From the NCBI GenBank assembly GCA_963975245.1, contig CAXBFJ010000001.1:558001-622000 (forward strand): a stretch of DNA of 64,000 nucleotides, in the 5' to 3' direction. Made by a program: the position numbers and the translations under genes. Every line of letters begins with the position of its first letter. The stretch's first letter is position 1. This DNA is from Panacagrimonas sp963975245 (GTDB taxonomy: Bacteria > Pseudomonadota > Gammaproteobacteria > Nevskiales > Nevskiaceae). Under the pieces are notes generated by a model, which searched no databases, was not told where the DNA came from, and saw only the letters and a program-made list of their open reading frames with translations. Below, one piece after another: positions 32,851 to 42,012 of this stretch.

Positions 32851-33933
32851 ATGAATCGAATCATCAACTTCAGTGCTGGTCCTGCAACCCTTCCGCAGTC
32901 TGTTCTGGAGCAGGTCCAGCGTGATCTTCTGGATTGGCGTGACAGCGGGATGTCGGTCATGGAGATGTCGCATCGCGGCGCAGAGTTCATGTCCATTGCC
33001 AGCGAGGCTGAGAAGGATCTTCGTGAGATCGCGAAAATTCCCGACAACTACAAGGTGCTCTTCATGCAGGGCGGGGCGACGGCGCAGTTCGCGCTGATTC
33101 CGCAGAACCTGCTCGGCGACAAGCGCAGCGCGGACTACGTCCTGACCGGCGACTGGGGCAAGAAGGCGCTCAAGGAATGCGGCAAGTATGCCAAGGCGCA
33201 AGTGGCCGCGAGCAGCGAATCTGACAGCTTTACCCACATTCCGGATCGTGCGGGCTGGACGCTTGATGCCGACGCAGCCTATGTCCATATCACGCCCAAC
33301 GAAACCATCCATGGCGTTGAGTTTCACGACGTGCCCGATACCGGCTCGGTGCCCCTGGTGGCGGACATGTCGTCCAATATTCTCTCCCGGCCGATGGAAG
33401 TAGAAAAATACGGCCTGATCTATGGCGGTGCGCAGAAGAATATTGGCCCTGCCGGTCTGACCATTGTGATCGTGCGCGAGGATCTGCTGGGCAAGGCCTC
33501 AGCCACGACACCCAATGTGTTCAATTACGCGTCGGTGGCCGATGGTGAGTCCATGCTCAACACGCCGCCCTGCTTCGCCTGGTATGTCTCCGGGCTGGTG
33601 TTCAAGTGGATTCGCGATGAAGGCGGCCTGGAGGCCATCGGCGAGCGGAATCAGCGCAAAGCGCAGATGCTCTACGACTACATCGACGGCGAGAGCTTCT
33701 ACACCAATCCGGTTGCCAAACAGAACCGTTCGCGCATGAACGTGCCGTTCACACTGGCCAACGCTGATCTCGACAAGGCCTTCCTGAAAGGTGTCGAGGC
33801 AGCGGGCATGAGTGGGCTCAAGGGGCATCGCGCTGTCGGCGGCATGCGCGCCTCTATTTACAACGCCATGCCCGAGTCCGGAGTCAGTGCGCTGATCGAG
33901 TACATGAAGGAATTCGTTCGCACGCAAGGCTGA
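32851..33933 (+). CDS. serC: Phosphoserine aminotransferase SerC
   Basis: PLP enzyme converting 3-phosphohydroxypyruvate to phosphoserine in serine synthesis, and acting in pyridoxine synthesis. The 360 residues match E. coli SerC (362). INFSAGPATLP opens the protein, and the PLP lysine is K196 in YGGAQKNIGPAG, preceded by VADMSSNILSRP. The C-terminus has GHRAVGGMRASIYNAMPESGV. The ATG 32851 is chosen because the longer frame adds unrelated residues. It begins the serC-serA-pheA-hisC-tyrA-aroA run, all on this strand. Confidence 0.96.
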   Translation: MNRIINFSAGPATLPQSVLEQVQRDLLDWRDSGMSVMEMSHRGAEFMSIASEAEKDLREIAKIPDNYKVLFMQGGATAQFALIPQNLLGDKRSADYVLTGDWGKKALKECGKYAKAQVAASSESDSFTHIPDRAGWTLDADAAYVHITPNETIHGVEFHDVPDTGSVPLVADMSSNILSRPMEVEKYGLIYGGAQKNIGPAGLTIVIVREDLLGKASATTPNVFNYASVADGESMLNTPPCFAWYVSGLVFKWIRDEGGLEAIGERNQRKAQMLYDYIDGESFYTNPVAKQNRSRMNVPFTLANADLDKAFLKGVEAAGMSGLKGHRAVGGMRASIYNAMPESGVSALIEYMKEFVRTQG

Positions 33934-34010
33934 AGCCGATCGCCTGATTCGATGCTTCTGGCCAACTTTCACTGAGCCCTTCGGCTCTCTTTCAAATTTC
34001 GATTTTCCTG

Positions 34011-35189
34011 ATGACCATGTTCAAAGTTCAAACGCTCAACAATATCTCCACGCTTGGCCTCGAGCGCCTGCCCCGTGAGCAGTACGAAGTGGGATCGGAA
34101 TTCTCTCGGCCGGATGCGGTGATGGTGCGCTCTGCGGACATGCACAAGATGGAGATCGCTTCGTCGATCTGCGCCATCGGCCGCGCCGGGGCAGGGACCA
34201 ACAACATCCCGGTTGCTGCCATGAGCAAGCGTGGCGTGCCGGTTTTCAACGCGCCGGGTGCCAATGCCAATGCGGTCAAGGAACTGGTGCTGGCGGGGTT
34301 GCTGCTCGCGGCACGCAATATTTTCACGGCGCTGGATTTTGTGAAGAAGCTCGATGGCAACGACAAGGAAATGCATGTCGCGGTCGAGGCTGGCAAGAAG
34401 AAGTTCGTCGGCTTTGAACTGCCGGGTCGCAGTCTGGGCGTGATTGGCCTGGGCGCAATTGGCGTCAAGCTCGCAAATGCAGCCATCGACATGGGCATGG
34501 AAGTTTGGGGTTTCGACCCGGCCATGACCGTCCAGAACGCCTGGAAGCTGGATGCCCGCGTGCGTCAGGCGCTGTCAGTGGACGATTTGATGTCTCGCTG
34601 CCAGTTTGTTTCCGTGCACGTGCCCCTGCTTGAGGCGACGCGCGGCCTGATCAATGCCGAGCGGATCAAGATGCTCAAGCCCGGCGGCATCGTCCTGAAC
34701 TTCGCGCGCGACGCCATCGTGGATGAAAAAGCCGCAGTGGAAGCGCTGGATGCGGGCGGACTCCATGCTTATGTCTGTGATTTTCCGACGCCGCTGCTCA
34801 AGGATCATCCGCGGGTGATTGCGACGCCGCATCTTGGCGCATCCACCAAGGAAGCCGAGGACAACTGTGCGGTCATGGTGGCCGATCAGCTCCGTGACTT
34901 TCTGGAGAACGGCAACATCACCAACTCGGTCAATTTTCCGGAAGCGGTCATGCCTTTGCTGCCGGGCAAGACCAGGCTCTGCATCTCCAACGCCAATGTG
35001 CCCAACATGGTCGGGCAGATTTCCACCGAACTGGCCAACCACTCGCTCAATATTGCGGACCTGCTCAACAAGTCACGAGGCGATATTGCCTACACGTTGG
35101 CCGATGTGGATTCCGATGTGCCGCAGGCGGCTGTGGATGCGATCGCCAAGATCGAGGGCGTTCTCAAGGTGCGCGTGATCAAGGCCTGA
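34011..35189 (+). CDS. serA: D-3-phosphoglycerate dehydrogenase SerA
   Basis: First step of serine synthesis, oxidising 3-phosphoglycerate with NAD. The 392 residues include the NAD-binding GRSLGVIGLGAIGVKLAN (about 144-161), the catalytic region with VHVPLLEATRGLI, LKPGGIVLNFARDAIVDE, and the HLGASTKEAEDN motif holding the catalytic His. The last 75 residues form an ACT domain (LCISNANVPNMVGQISTEL), the usual serine-feedback site. It follows serC by 77 bases, which hold a short hairpin (GAGCC-CTTC-GGCTC, 33974-33987) of uncertain role. Having serA between serC and pheA puts both serine-pathway genes together. Confidence 0.94.
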   Translation: MTMFKVQTLNNISTLGLERLPREQYEVGSEFSRPDAVMVRSADMHKMEIASSICAIGRAGAGTNNIPVAAMSKRGVPVFNAPGANANAVKELVLAGLLLAARNIFTALDFVKKLDGNDKEMHVAVEAGKKKFVGFELPGRSLGVIGLGAIGVKLANAAIDMGMEVWGFDPAMTVQNAWKLDARVRQALSVDDLMSRCQFVSVHVPLLEATRGLINAERIKMLKPGGIVLNFARDAIVDEKAAVEALDAGGLHAYVCDFPTPLLKDHPRVIATPHLGASTKEAEDNCAVMVADQLRDFLENGNITNSVNFPEAVMPLLPGKTRLCISNANVPNMVGQISTELANHSLNIADLLNKSRGDIAYTLADVDSDVPQAAVDAIAKIEGVLKVRVIKA

Positions 35190-35271
35190 GCTGCAGATGG
35201 GATCACGGCCCGCATGACGGGCTGATAATCTATGCCATTGCGTTTTGGCCCATGCGCCCTGTCTGAAACTG

Positions 35272-36363
35272 ATGAAAACCCTACCGGAAGCCCGAGAAAA
35301 GATTGACGCTCTGGATGAGCAGATCCAGCGCCTGATTTCGCAGCGTGCGCGCATTGCGCAGGAAGTGGCGCGCATCAAGCAGAGGCAGGGGGATACCGGG
35401 GATCACTATCGACCTTCGCGGGAAGCCGAAGTACTGCGTGCCGCCATCGAGCGTAATCACGCAGAAGATGGTGGGCCGCTGACCGATGAAGTGATCGCCC
35501 GCCTGATGCGCGAGATCATGTCGGCCTGCCTGTCTCTCGAATCACCACTGACCGTGGCCTACCTGGGCCCTGAAGGTACCTATACGCAGGCCGCCGCTCT
35601 CAAGCATTTTGGTGACGCGGTCACGGCTAGGCCGCTTGGAGCGGTGGACGAAATTTTTCGCGATGTGGAGTCCGGCGCTGCGGATTACGGGTTGGTCCCG
35701 GTGGAGAATTCCATTGGTGGCGTGGTGACGCACACCCTGGATGCGTTGGTGCACACCAAGCTACGCATCTGCGGTGAAGTCATGTTGCCGGTACACCATC
35801 ACCTGCTGTCCCGTGAAACCCGGCTAGAAGATGTGCAGACGGTCTACGCCCACCCGCAGTCTTTTGCGCAGACGCGAAAATGGCTGGATGCGCGTATGCC
35901 CAAGGCCGAGCGCGAGGTGGTTGCCAGCAATGGTGAGGCCGCGCGAATCGCATCGCAAAAGGGCGGGGCGGCCATTGCCGGATTACCTGCTGCGCGGCTG
36001 TACGATCTCAATATTCTGGCTTCCAACATTGAAGATGATCCAGGCAACACCACTCGCTTCCTGATCATTGGCAAGCAGGACCCAGGGGTGACGGGCCAGG
36101 ACATCACCTCCTTTGTGGCAACGGCGCACCGCAACCAGCCAGGCGCCTTGTTCACCTTGCTCAAGCCGCTGGCCGATGCGGCCATCGACATGACGCGAAT
36201 CGAGTCGCGTCCGGTGGCGGGTTCGCCCGTGCCTGATTACTACTTCTTCATCGACTTCGGTGGTCATGCGCATGATGCGCAGATCAAGAAGGTGCTGGAT
36301 GAGGTGCGCGCCAACGCAGCGTATTTCAAGATTCTGGGTTCCTATCCGCGGGCAGTGATGTAA
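35272..36363 (+). CDS. pheA: Bifunctional chorismate mutase / prephenate dehydratase PheA
   Basis: P-protein for phenylalanine synthesis, 363 residues from ATG 35272. Residues 1-90 are the AroQ-type mutase helix bundle (LPEAREKIDALDEQIQRLIS, then RIAQEVARIKQ). Residues about 95-275 are the dehydratase domain, with VAYLGPEGTYTQAAALKHFG and VPVENSIGGVVTHTLD. The catalytic Thr-Arg-Phe occurs in GNTTRFLIIG. A C-terminal ACT domain follows, with the ESRP motif (MTRIESRPVAGS) that binds phenylalanine. The stop overlaps hisC (TAATG). The open frame could begin earlier at a TTG, but the mutase domain starts just after this ATG. Confidence 0.95.
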   Translation: MKTLPEAREKIDALDEQIQRLISQRARIAQEVARIKQRQGDTGDHYRPSREAEVLRAAIERNHAEDGGPLTDEVIARLMREIMSACLSLESPLTVAYLGPEGTYTQAAALKHFGDAVTARPLGAVDEIFRDVESGAADYGLVPVENSIGGVVTHTLDALVHTKLRICGEVMLPVHHHLLSRETRLEDVQTVYAHPQSFAQTRKWLDARMPKAEREVVASNGEAARIASQKGGAAIAGLPAARLYDLNILASNIEDDPGNTTRFLIIGKQDPGVTGQDITSFVATAHRNQPGALFTLLKPLADAAIDMTRIESRPVAGSPVPDYYFFIDFGGHAHDAQIKKVLDEVRANAAYFKILGSYPRAVM

Positions 36364-37508
36364 TGAATAACTCCAAGACCTCTGAGCTGACGCGCAATGC
36401 GCTGCCGGGCATCCTCGGCATCGAAGCCTATTCTCCAGGCATGCCGATCGATGAATTGCAACGCAAGCTCGGTCTGGCAGATGTCATCAAATTGGCATCC
36501 AACGAAAATCCCCTGGGTGCGAGCCCGCGTGTTCGCCAGGCATTGGCTGAGCAAATGCTCAAGCAGAATCTGGCTCTGTATCCGGATGGCAGCGGCTACC
36601 GCCTGAAGCAGAAGATTGCGGCTTACCATCAGATTGATCCTTCCTGCATCACGCTGGGCAACGGCTCCAATGATCTGCTCGAGTTTCTGGCCCGCATCTA
36701 CGCAGGGCCAGGTCGGGCGGTGATGTTTTCTGACTACGCGTTTGCGGTGTACTCGCTGGCGACGCAGGCTCAGGATGCAGACGCGGTACTGGTGCCCGCC
36801 TATCCTGCGAATCACGCCATGCCCTACGGCCATGACCTGAAGGCGTTCAGCAAGATGCTGGGTCAGCGGCCAGACGTGAGCCTGATCTTCATCGCCAACC
36901 CCAATAATCCGACCGGCACCTGGAACACGCCTGAAGAAATTGAGACTTTTCTGGAATCGGTACCGCCGCAGGTCATCGTTGTGCTGGACGAGGCCTACTG
37001 GGATTATCAGGACCCCGGCCTGCGCCCCGATGCCCGGCCGTGGCTGGATCGATTTCCCAATCTGGTGGTGACGCGGACGTTTTCGAAGATCTATGGGCTG
37101 GCCAGCCTGCGTGTCGGATACAGCCTGTCCCATCCCACGGTGGCGGATCTGCTCAATCGTGTGCGCCAACCCTTCAACAACAACAGTCTGGCTTTGCTGG
37201 CCGGTGAACTGGCGCTGGAGGATCAGGATTTTGTCCGCGACTCGGTTGAACTGAACACGCGGGAACGCGAGCGGCTGATCCGCGAAGTGGAAGGCATGGG
37301 TCTGAGCGTGCTCCCCACGCAGGCAAATTTCGTCAGCATTGGATTTGGCCGCGACGCCAAGCCGATTCATCAGGCGCTACTGGAGCGCGGCATCATCGTC
37401 CGGCCAATGGGTTCGTATGCCTTGCCAGAATATGTGCGCGTCACTGTCGGTTCGGTTGATGAAAACACGCGCTTCCTGGGTGCGCTCAAAGAAATTCTGG
37501 CCGCGTGA
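36363..37508 (+). CDS. hisC: Histidinol-phosphate / aromatic aminotransferase HisC
   Basis: Class II PLP aminotransferase of 381 residues. Substrate-side motif IKLASNENPLGASP lies near the N-terminus, FIANPNNPTGTW is near residue 180 and VVLDEAYWDY follows. The PLP lysine is K242 in TRTFSKIYGLASLRVGY. Its location between pheA and tyrA is typical of the hisC2 copy in pseudomonad-like genomes, where it can act on aromatic keto acids or arogenate as well as imidazole acetol phosphate. Both ends overlap neighbouring genes (ATG in the pheA stop, tyrA GTG at its own stop), so it is part of a tight operon. Confidence 0.9.
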   Translation: MNNSKTSELTRNALPGILGIEAYSPGMPIDELQRKLGLADVIKLASNENPLGASPRVRQALAEQMLKQNLALYPDGSGYRLKQKIAAYHQIDPSCITLGNGSNDLLEFLARIYAGPGRAVMFSDYAFAVYSLATQAQDADAVLVPAYPANHAMPYGHDLKAFSKMLGQRPDVSLIFIANPNNPTGTWNTPEEIETFLESVPPQVIVVLDEAYWDYQDPGLRPDARPWLDRFPNLVVTRTFSKIYGLASLRVGYSLSHPTVADLLNRVRQPFNNNSLALLAGELALEDQDFVRDSVELNTRERERLIREVEGMGLSVLPTQANFVSIGFGRDAKPIHQALLERGIIVRPMGSYALPEYVRVTVGSVDENTRFLGALKEILAA

Positions 37509-38368
37509 GCCGGACGGCCATCATCGGTCTGGGGCTGATCGGCGGCTCGCTCGCACGCGCCCTGAAAGTAGCCGAGCCTGATCACCACATCACAGGCTTT
37601 GATCCGGATGCGCGGCAGGGTCGGATGGGACTGGAGCTGGGCGTTATTGACGCCGCTGCAGACAGTGCGGAAGGCGCGGTCCGGGAAGCGGACAGGGTCA
37701 TTGTCGCGGTGCCGGTTCTACATACCGCAGAGGCCCTGAAGTCGATCCGATCAGCCTTGCAGACTGGGGCTGTGATCACGGACGTTGGTAGCACCAAGCA
37801 GTCCGTGCTGAGGGATGTCGAAAGCTGTTTCGGAGAGTTGCCTGCGAATTTTGTGGCCGCGCATCCCATCGCCGGAACAGAGAAGAGCGGCATCGCAGCA
37901 TCCAAGGAAGGTTTGTTCCGGGACCGCCGGGTTGTGCTGACGCCGCACGCAAATCAGAGCGCTTCGGCTCTGGCACACATTCGCGCGATGTGGGAATCAT
38001 TGGGCTGTCGTGTAGTGGAAATGGACGCCGCGCGCCATGACGCCATATTTGCTGCGACCTCTCATCTGCCACACGTCCTGGCCTATGCCTTTGTCGACAT
38101 GCTGACGCGGCTGGACGCGGCCGACGAGATCTTTCCCAATGCCGGCGGCGGATTCCGTGATTTCACGCGTATTGCCAGTTCCAGTCCCGAGATGTGGCAC
38201 GACATCATCCGCGCCAACGGCAGTGAGGTGACGCGACTGTTGGAAAAGCAGATTGGCGAACTTCAGGAAATGCTCGATTTGATGAAACAAGGCCAATGGG
38301 ATTCTCTCAAGGCGCGCTTCGACCGGGCTCGATCAGCGCGCGAAAAACATCTGGGTCAAATCGAATGA
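37505..38368 (+). CDS. tyrA: Prephenate (arogenate) dehydrogenase TyrA
   Basis: NAD(P)-dependent enzyme for tyrosine synthesis, 287 residues from a GTG overlapping the hisC stop (GTGA). The dinucleotide-binding motif GLGLIGGSLARALK is at residues 7-20. The catalytic region reads VGSTKQSVL, then FVAAHPIAGTEKSGI, with the histidine pair of the family, and DAARHDAIFAATSHLPHVLAY further on. It is a stand-alone dehydrogenase without a mutase or EPSP-synthase fusion, unlike the fused tyrA-aroA of some pseudomonads. aroA follows after 28 bases. Confidence 0.93.
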   Translation: MSRTAIIGLGLIGGSLARALKVAEPDHHITGFDPDARQGRMGLELGVIDAAADSAEGAVREADRVIVAVPVLHTAEALKSIRSALQTGAVITDVGSTKQSVLRDVESCFGELPANFVAAHPIAGTEKSGIAASKEGLFRDRRVVLTPHANQSASALAHIRAMWESLGCRVVEMDAARHDAIFAATSHLPHVLAYAFVDMLTRLDAADEIFPNAGGGFRDFTRIASSSPEMWHDIIRANGSEVTRLLEKQIGELQEMLDLMKQGQWDSLKARFDRARSAREKHLGQIE

Positions 38369-38396
38369 TGCTGTTGTTGTTTTCCGCAGGTCGCAT

Positions 38397-39710
38397 ATGA
38401 GTGCCTCAACGCCATCGCTGGACTGGACCGTTAGGGGCGAACCCAAGGTGTCAGGAGAGGTTCGCGTGCCGGGTGACAAGTCGATTTCACATCGATCGGT
38501 CATGCTGGGTTCGCTCGCCGAAGGGCGCAGCCTGGTCACCGGGTTTCTCGACGGAGAGGACTGCCTGAGCACCATGCGGGCTTTTCAGGCGATGGGGGTG
38601 CGGATCGATCGCAGCTCCCCGACGAGCCTTGAAGTGCACGGCGTGGGTCTGCATGGGTTGAGCGCGCCAGCTCAGGTGCTGGATGTGGGCAACTCAGGCA
38701 CCTCGATGCGTTTGATGTCAGGGCTGATGGCGGCGCAGAAATTTGAAAGTATCTTGACCGGCGACCATTCACTGTCACGCCGACCGATGCGCCGTGTGAC
38801 CGATCCCTTGTCGAAAATGGGCGCGCGTATTGAGTCCAATGAGGGCTGTGCGCCGCTGCGGATCTTCCCGGTGGAAGGCCTGCGCGGTATTGAGCATCAC
38901 TCCAAGATCGCCAGCGCACAGGTCAAGAGCTGCATTCTGCTCGCAGGCCTCTATGCCGAGGGAGAAACCACTGTCATCGAGCCCGAGACTTCTCGCGACC
39001 ATACCGAGCGCATGCTGCGGGCTTTCGGGGTGCAGGTGCACTCTTCGCCGGGCCGCGCATCACTGCAGAGCGGCCAGCGCCTGCAAGCAGCGAATATTCC
39101 GGTGCCGGCAGATATTTCTTCGGCGGCTTTTTTCATGCTGGCTGCGGCCATTTGCCCAGGGTCGGATCTGATGTTGCTTGATGTGGGTGTCAATCCTGCA
39201 CGAACCGGCGTGATCCATATCCTGCGGTCCATGGGCGCGCAGGTTGACCTGCTCAATGAGCGCAGCTTTGGCGATGAACCGGTCGCGGATATCCGGGTGC
39301 GCAGTGCGGGGCTCAAAGCTGTTGCGGTAGACCCAGCCTATGTGGCGTCTGCCATTGATGAATTTCCGGCCATTTTCATCGCGGCGGCCTGCGCCGAGGG
39401 TGAAACCGTCGTGACCGGCGCTGAAGAGCTGCGAGTCAAGGAATCAGACCGTATTCAGGCGATGGTGGATGGTTTGACCGCTGTTGGCATCGACGCCGTC
39501 GGGACACCGGACGGCGCACGTATTGTCGGTGGGCAAATCCAGTCTGGCGAGATTGACGCGCTCGGCGATCATCGCATTGCCATGTCCTTCGCGATCGCTG
39601 CGCTGCGAGCCAAGGGCTCCATACGCGTACTGGATTGCGCCAACGTAAAGACGTCTTTTCCGGGTTTTGATCAGTTGGCAGGACGTATCGGAGTTCAGAT
39701 CAGCGTCTAA
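38397..39710 (+). CDS. aroA: 5-enolpyruvylshikimate-3-phosphate synthase AroA
   Basis: Shikimate-pathway enzyme joining PEP to shikimate-3-phosphate; 437 residues. VPGDKSISHRSVMLGSLAEG (about 24-43) binds substrate, GNSGTSMRLMSGLMAAQ carries the glyphosate/PEP loop, SRRPMRRVTDPL and ASAQVKSCILLAGLY follow, and the C-terminal EELRVKESDRIQAMVDGL and LGDHRIAMSFAIAAL complete the active site. The GDKS, SAQVK and GNSGTSMRL forms resemble class II enzymes more than the E. coli type. Two hairpins end the transcript 50 bases after the stop. Confidence 0.95.
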   Translation: MSASTPSLDWTVRGEPKVSGEVRVPGDKSISHRSVMLGSLAEGRSLVTGFLDGEDCLSTMRAFQAMGVRIDRSSPTSLEVHGVGLHGLSAPAQVLDVGNSGTSMRLMSGLMAAQKFESILTGDHSLSRRPMRRVTDPLSKMGARIESNEGCAPLRIFPVEGLRGIEHHSKIASAQVKSCILLAGLYAEGETTVIEPETSRDHTERMLRAFGVQVHSSPGRASLQSGQRLQAANIPVPADISSAAFFMLAAAICPGSDLMLLDVGVNPARTGVIHILRSMGAQVDLLNERSFGDEPVADIRVRSAGLKAVAVDPAYVASAIDEFPAIFIAAACAEGETVVTGAEELRVKESDRIQAMVDGLTAVGIDAVGTPDGARIVGGQIQSGEIDALGDHRIAMSFAIAALRAKGSIRVLDCANVKTSFPGFDQLAGRIGVQISV

Positions 39711-39760
39711 ATGAACCTGAGTGATGCGGCGCGATGGCATTGTGGCCCGCAGACAAGAGA

Positions 39761-39793
39761 GAGGGTTGGCCCCAGTGATGCGGGCCAACCCTC
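39761..39793. terminator. Bidirectional hairpin between aroA and the opposite outer-membrane protein gene
   Basis: A perfect 12-bp stem, GAGGGTTGGCCC (39761-39772) and GGGCCAACCCTC (39782-39793), closes a 9-base loop. The position between two convergent genes suggests it serves both. No T run follows on the plus strand. Confidence 0.75.
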
Positions 39794-39798
39794 AATGA

Positions 39799-39819
39799 AA
39801 ACCACCTCAGGAGTGGTTT
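39799..39819. terminator. Second hairpin in the same convergent gap
   Basis: AAACCAC (39799-39805) and GTGGTTT (39813-39819) form a 7-bp stem around a 7-base loop, and the stem's T-rich end gives a TTT run on the plus strand and on the minus strand as well. It lies 18 bases from the stop of the minus-strand gene and probably acts with the larger hairpin beside it. Confidence 0.6.
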
Positions 39820-39836
39820 AACTCAGGAGTCTTGGA

Positions 39837-40670
39837 TCAGAACGACAAACCGAGGCTGACGAAGCCAGTGGTGAAGTCTTCGTCGTCAATGTTGCCGGGA
39901 ATGACGTCAGCGTCGGTGGCGTAATAGTTCACGCCGGTTGTGGCACTCCAGGCACCATAAGCAGCGGGGATGAACGACAGCGGTGTGCTCGCATTCAGCC
40001 CAATGGTGGAATAGCCCAAGCCGCTGTCAGCTGTCGGACCGTAGTACTCGGACGAGACGAATCCGAAGGCAATGGGGACCCCAAAGGAAACAGGTCCGGC
40101 TTCAAAGCCAGGGCCGAATGCCAGCACGATCACCTGTCCTTCCTCTGCGCCACTGTCACTGCCCACGCGGAAATGCGCGGTCAGGCTTGGGTTGAGCGCA
40201 AATCCACCGCCCCAGAGGCTCGAATCATCAAACCCGGCCGTCAGATCCAGAATACGCTCAGCGGTAGAGCCGCCGTAATTCCACTCCTGATAAGTCAGCC
40301 CAAAGCTCATGGGACCGGTGCTGTAGGAGACACCGCCGTAAACGTCAATTTCCTGGATGTCACCACCCACGGAGTCGGACTCAGGGGCGTTGTTGTTGAT
40401 GTCACTCCAGGCACCAAAATTCATGGCCCAGCCTTCCGGCAGTTCTATGCCGATGTCCATGTACACAAAAGTGGTGTGCTGCGACCCGAAGAACTCTGTC
40501 CCGCCGCCCCAGACGTCTGCGCCATAGGAGATGAAGTGAGATTGAAAATCCAGGCCGAATGAACCTGAAACCTTACTGCCGGCTGCCGCTTCTTCTGCCG
40601 CTGCCGAGTTGCAGAACCCCAACGTGATTGCCGCTACGATCGCTGAAATTCCCGCGCCCTTGTTAAGCAT
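39837..40670 (-). CDS. Outer-membrane beta-barrel protein, porin-like
   Basis: A 277-residue secreted protein. The first 25 residues (MLNKGAGISAIVAAITLGF and a NSAAAEE cleavage region) form a signal peptide. The mature part alternates amphipathic strands typical of a barrel: KVSGSFGLDFQSHFISYG, TFVYMDIGIELPEGWAMNFGAW, MSFGLTYQEWNYGG, TGFVSLGLSF. It ends in Phe, the usual C-terminal residue for BAM-dependent insertion. AAGGGGG lies before the ATG on the minus strand. It resembles uncharacterised porin families of the TorF type in overall design, but I cannot fix a family. It sits on the opposite strand between aroA and cmk, which are adjacent in many relatives. Confidence 0.8.
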   Translation of the reverse strand: MLNKGAGISAIVAAITLGFCNSAAAEEAAAGSKVSGSFGLDFQSHFISYGADVWGGGTEFFGSQHTTFVYMDIGIELPEGWAMNFGAWSDINNNAPESDSVGGDIQEIDVYGGVSYSTGPMSFGLTYQEWNYGGSTAERILDLTAGFDDSSLWGGGFALNPSLTAHFRVGSDSGAEEGQVIVLAFGPGFEAGPVSFGVPIAFGFVSSEYYGPTADSGLGYSTIGLNASTPLSFIPAAYGAWSATTGVNYYATDADVIPGNIDDEDFTTGFVSLGLSF

Positions 40671-41195
40671 GATGCCCCCTTGAAGGATAATTGGATCAAA
40701 GACCTGGGCCGATGATGGATGTATCGCCCGAGTCCCCCGCCAAGCCTCCAAGGCAAGAAGCACGCCCAATCTTGGTTAATTCGATTAGCGCGCATGCGTC
40801 AGTCTACGTATTGCAAATCGTGGTCAATCAGCGGGCGAGCGGCATATGGCTGTTCTGGCGTGGGCCAGAGCCATCACATCAAAGCCGTTGGCGGCTGCAG
40901 ACGATGCGCCCAAGGTGAGTGCATTCGAATGCCCTAACTGGGTGCGAAGTGTCTGACGAGCGTGATTCTGTCCAAGTGGTGTGGCAGCTACCGGGCATGA
41001 GGGGTGCGACCCATACGCACCATTCTGGCGCGACAGCTGAACTTTGCACTTGCTGTCCATGCCCGCATCCAGCGTTGTTTCACTTCCTGAGCACAAATGC
41101 GGAGTGGAATGCTGCGGACGTGCGTCGTGGCTGAATCTGACCTTTGGCCGTCAGTGCGAGTTCGGCGTTGGCGAGCTTTGGGCACAATAGCGCTT
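40671..41195. other. Intergenic gap before cmk, no supported gene
   Basis: Divergent gap between the outer-membrane protein gene and cmk. It includes a 12-base perfect palindrome GCATTCGAATGC (40921-40932). Short open frames here on both strands have no ribosome binding site or recognisable product. Promoters for both flanking genes should lie here, but none can be placed with confidence. Confidence 0.45.
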
Positions 41196-41885
41196 ATGGC
41201 AGATCAATCAATGATTCCCGTCATCGCCGTAGATGGCCCCTCCGGGGTCGGAAAGGGGATGGTGGTTCGCGGGCTGGCCCGGCAGTTGGGATGGCGGCGG
41301 CTCGATAGTGGGGCGCTGTATCGAATTCTGGCGCTCGCAGCGGTCGACGCGGGTGTCGACCTGGCAGACATTGAGGCTGTTGCAGCACTCGCACCGCAGC
41401 TCAGCATCAGTTTTGAGGGTGACAGCGAGGAGAGCGAATCCATCCTCGTCAATGGGGTCGAAAAGGTGGCAGAGGTTCGCTCAGAAGCAACCGGCGGACT
41501 TGCATCCCAGATTGCAACGGCAGAGCCGGTTAGAGAGGCCCTGCTTCAGCGTCAACGCGATTTTCGCCAGCGGCCTGGCCTGATTGCGGATGGCCGGGAC
41601 ATGGGCACTGTGGTGTTTCCGGACGCCCGGCTCAAGCTGTTTCTGACCGCAAGCCCGATGGAGAGAGCGAAAAGACGGGCAAAACAGTTGAGTACGCGCG
41701 GGCAGGTGGTTAGACTCGCCGACCTTATCGAGGAGATCCGGGCGCGTGATGAGCGTGATCGGACCCGGTCATTGGCACCGATGGTGCCGGCGGCCGACGC
41801 CATCGAGATCGACACCAGCTCCCTGAGTCCGTCGCAAGTATTTGAACGGATTGAGAAACTTCTGAAGACCCGTGGTTGTTCCTGA
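41196..41885 (+). CDS. cmk: Cytidylate kinase Cmk
   Basis: Phosphorylates CMP and dCMP using ATP. The 229 residues from ATG 41196 start with IPVIAVDGPSGVGKGMVVRGLA, the P-loop of the family, followed by LDSGALYRILALAA. The CMP-binding insert and LIADGRDMGTVVFPDARLKLFL come next, with RDERDRTRSLAPMVPAADA near the end. An upstream in-frame ATG exists, but the family begins at the chosen one. An intrinsic terminator starts at the stop codon. rpsA follows, the conserved gammaproteobacterial arrangement. Confidence 0.95.
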   Translation: MADQSMIPVIAVDGPSGVGKGMVVRGLARQLGWRRLDSGALYRILALAAVDAGVDLADIEAVAALAPQLSISFEGDSEESESILVNGVEKVAEVRSEATGGLASQIATAEPVREALLQRQRDFRQRPGLIADGRDMGTVVFPDARLKLFLTASPMERAKRRAKQLSTRGQVVRLADLIEEIRARDERDRTRSLAPMVPAADAIEIDTSSLSPSQVFERIEKLLKTRGCS

Positions 41886-41907
41886 AGCGCCTTGAATGGC
41901 GCTTTTT
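41885..41907 (+). terminator. Intrinsic terminator after cmk
   Basis: AAGCGCC (41885-41891), loop TTGAAT, GGCGCTT (41898-41904) followed by TTT. It directly follows the cmk stop codon and separates cmk from rpsA, so rpsA probably has its own promoter in the next 100 bases, or transcription reads partly through. Confidence 0.75.
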
Positions 41908-42012
41908 CCGTCTCCGGAGCGATGAATGCTGTAAGAGGGCTGCACCGGAGCAGCCTTTTGACTAAACAACCTGCCTCTCCGGCGCGCGGCAGCACCCAGA
42001 AGTGAGTGATTA

